From positions 1 through 13,208 of the forward strand of contig UQKC01000062.1 of assembly GCA_900541495.1 (NCBI GenBank): a stretch of DNA of 13,208 bases. Direction: 5' to 3'. Positions 12,345 to 13,208 of the stretch are shown piece after piece; the first letter of the stretch is position 1, and each line of letters starts with the position of its first letter. Below the pieces are notes generated by a model, which made no database searches, had not been told where the DNA came from, and saw only the letters and a program-made list of their open reading frames with translations. A program made the translations under genes and the position numbers. This DNA comes from an uncultured Ruminococcus sp. GTDB taxonomy: Bacteria > Bacillota > Clostridia > Oscillospirales > Ruminococcaceae.

Positions 12345-12833
12345 ATGGCAGGCGAAGAAAGGAAAGATTTTAATGCAATGTTACACGACAGCAAGGATAT
12401 GCCGAAATTCAAGATCATCACCGATGATGCAAGCATTGAAAAATATGGCGGAAACAGAATGTATTTTGCTCCGCCTATCGACTATGATACAATTATGAGA
12501 AAAGTTCCGTTCGGCAAAGTCATCACGGTAGGGGAAATAAGGGAATATTTCGCCGGAAAATCGGGTGCGGACTTTACAGAGCCTATCACAGCAGGAATCT
12601 TTGTGTCTATCGCAGCGTGGGCGAGCTATCAGCGCACCGAGGACAAAACGCCATATTGGCGCACTCTCAAAGCCAACGGCGAGCTGAACGAGAAATATCC
12701 CGAGGGTATTGAAAAGCAGAAAGAACTGCTTGAAAAAGAGGGTCACACCATTATCCAAAAAGGCAGGAAGAATATCCGTTATTATGTCAAGGACTATGAA
12801 AATGTTCTTTTTATTCCGGATGAAACTATATAA
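12345..12833 (+). CDS. MGMT/alkyltransferase-like DNA-binding family protein without catalytic cysteine
   Basis: The ATG at 12345 follows GGAGG by 6 nt. The 162-residue protein contains the DNA-binding half of the O6-alkylguanine alkyltransferase fold. VPFGKVITVGEIREYF (54-69) matches the 'IP.GkV.TYGeiA' helix region. TPYWRTLKANGEL (102-114) lies where enzymes have the PCHR active site and the following strand, and QKELLEKEGH (125-134) matches the usual 'Q..LL..EGV'. The protein contains no cysteine at all, so it cannot accept alkyl groups. Alkyltransferase-like (ATL) proteins lack the Cys in the same way and flag alkylated bases for nucleotide excision repair. This protein could be an ATL or a diverged DNA-binding relative. 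Residues 1-45 are an extra N-terminal part not typical of ATLs. It stands alone under its own promoter. Confidence 0.62.
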   Translation: MAGEERKDFNAMLHDSKDMPKFKIITDDASIEKYGGNRMYFAPPIDYDTIMRKVPFGKVITVGEIREYFAGKSGADFTEPITAGIFVSIAAWASYQRTEDKTPYWRTLKANGELNEKYPEGIEKQKELLEKEGHTIIQKGRKNIRYYVKDYENVLFIPDETI

Positions 12834-12849
12834 TATTTTCTGCAAACTC

Positions 12850-12874
12850 GGGCGGATATAGAATCCGCCCCTAC
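12850..12874. repeat. 25-nt GC-rich palindromic repeat, copy 2
   Basis: This is a perfect match, in the opposite orientation, to 9062-9086. The hairpin GGGCGGAT/ATCCGCCC lies 16 nt after the stop of the MGMT-like gene and may double as a weak terminator. Confidence 0.75.
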
Positions 12875-12901
12875 AATTGACACTTTCCATATAAAACAAA
12901 A

Positions 12902-12922
12902 GTCGGCGAAACATTCACCGAC
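12902..12922 (-). terminator. Minus-strand terminator
   Basis: GTCGG...CCGAC with an inner GAA/TTC (one mismatch) is followed on the minus strand by TTTTGTTTTA. It is the third terminator in a row for transcription coming from the tRNA-like repeats to the right. Confidence 0.5.
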
Positions 12923-12936
12923 CAAATTCAAAATAT

Positions 12937-13054
12937 AAAAAGAAAACGCCGGGACTATTGTCCTGACGCTTTATGATGTGGAGCGGATCACGTGGCTCAA
13001 ACTCGCCATTTCGTCAGAAATTTCTCCACGCTTGGCAAGGCGGCACTCTGCCGG
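12937..13054. repeat. Tandem repeat unit 1 (tRNA-like plus terminator)
   Basis: About 118 bp are repeated at 13092-13208 with roughly 10 substitutions and one indel. The unit covers, on the minus strand, the anticodon arm to the CCA end of a tRNA-Gly-like sequence and its downstream terminator. Confidence 0.85.
12944..12971 (-). terminator. Terminator of tRNA-like copy 1
   Basis: On the minus strand AAGCGTCAGGAC pairs with GTCCCGGCGTTT (12 positions, two G-T pairs and one A-C mismatch, loop AATA) and is followed by TTCTTTTT. The equivalent at 13099-13126 has only G-T changes. Confidence 0.75.
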
Positions 13055-13069
13055 TAGGAGTAAATTCGA
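12979..13069 (-). pseudogene. Degenerate tRNA-Gly(GCC)-like sequence, copy 1
   Basis: Read on the minus strand, it ends in ATCCGC-T-CCA, typical of tRNA-Gly with encoded CCA and discriminator U. It has an anticodon loop TTGCCAA (GCC at 13034-13036) after the 5' stem CCGCC, and a D-arm-like ACTC-CTACCGGCA-GAGT with the usual GG. Several things are wrong. The 3' anticodon strand is GCGTGG instead of GGCGG; an extra stem ATTTC-TGAC-GAAAT sits in the variable region; the T-stem has an A-A mismatch with loop TTTGAGC; and the expected 5' acceptor (GCGGATC) is absent, with TCGAATT there instead. It is unlikely to be a working tRNA and may be a relic or an RNA of another kind. Confidence 0.5.
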
Positions 13070-13098
13070 GTACACCGATTCGTATTGATAAAAAAAGA

Positions 13099-13126
13099 AA
13101 ACGCCAGGACTATTGCCCTGACGCTT
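13099..13126 (-). terminator. Terminator of tRNA-like copy 2
   Basis: On the minus strand AAGCGTCAGGGC pairs with GTCCTGGCGTTT (12 pairs including three G-T, loop AATA) and is followed by TTCTTTTTTT, a typical intrinsic terminator. Confidence 0.8.
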
Positions 13127-13132
13127 TTAATG

Positions 13133-13208
13133 TGGAGCGGATTACGAGGCTCGAACTCGCCATTTCGTCAGAAATTTCTCCACGCTTGGCAAGGCGGCAC
13201 TCTGCCGG
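13133..13208 (-). pseudogene. tRNA-Gly(GCC)-like sequence, copy 2, partial at window edge
   Basis: It has the same organisation as copy 1 but better kept: the T-arm is GCGAG-TTCGAGC-CTCGT with full pairing, and the end is AATCCGC-T-CCA. The anticodon GCC is at 13188-13190. It shares with copy 1 the broken anticodon stem and the extra ATTTC/GAAAT stem. The 5' half, including the acceptor strand, lies outside the window, so whether it is an unusual functional tRNA or a pseudogene cannot be decided here. Confidence 0.45.

Larger units (their letters stand above)
13092..13208. repeat. Tandem repeat unit 2 (reaches the window edge)
   Basis: This is the second unit of the tandem repeat. Homology with unit 1 continues to the last base of the window, so its full length is unknown. 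Confidence 0.85.

Overview
The window looks like chromosome from a gut or rumen member of the Clostridia, most likely Oscillospiraceae and close to Ruminococcus. This rests on moderate GC with AT-rich spacers, strong AAGGAGG-type ribosome binding sites, frequent TTG and GTG starts, a yaaL-bofA sporulation pair, lipoprotein-anchored hydrolases, and many intergenic palindromic repeats. It is inference from content, not a database match.

Layout from left to right. (1) 71-2952, plus strand: a copper-efflux operon. A consensus promoter carries a CsoR-type dyad in its spacer, followed by csoR and a copA whose last 69 codons form a CopZ-like chaperone with its own Shine-Dalgarno sequence. (2) 2953-3421: repeats, an orphan promoter followed about 50 bp later by a terminator (possible small RNA), and terminators for the next operon. 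(3) 3422-6477, minus strand: a three-gene operon in the order metallophosphoesterase, SGNH-hydrolase lipoprotein, GH3 (NagZ-type) lipoprotein. (4) 6502-6846: a structured leader and a roughly 196-bp MITE-like palindrome. (5) 6847-8059, plus strand: three small proteins of unknown function. (6) 8060-8294: nested inverted repeats. (7) 8295-8833, plus strand: a DUF2508/YaaL-like gene and bofA. (8) 8834-9602: a gene-free repeat island. (9) 9603-12052, minus strand: ABC-2 exporter ATPase, permease and a small membrane protein, behind a promoter with two dyads. (10) 12181-12833, plus strand: another orphan promoter-terminator unit, then a cysteine-free MGMT/ATL-like gene with its own promoter. (11) 12834-13208: repeats, then two tandem tRNA-Gly(GCC)-like sequences on the minus strand, each followed by a terminator; the second runs off the window.

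The most unusual signals are not the known genes. First, a 211-bp element occurs twice in opposite orientation and contains a hairpin whose stem differs completely between copies while its 11-nt loop is identical; a third, shorter copy follows the same rule. Second, the copA reading frame appears to encode both a pump and a separately startable chaperone. Third, there are two strong promoters that lead straight into terminators. Fourth, the tRNA-Gly-like tandem has an abnormal anticodon arm and an extra stem. Fifth, the small-protein cassette sits next to the sporulation genes.
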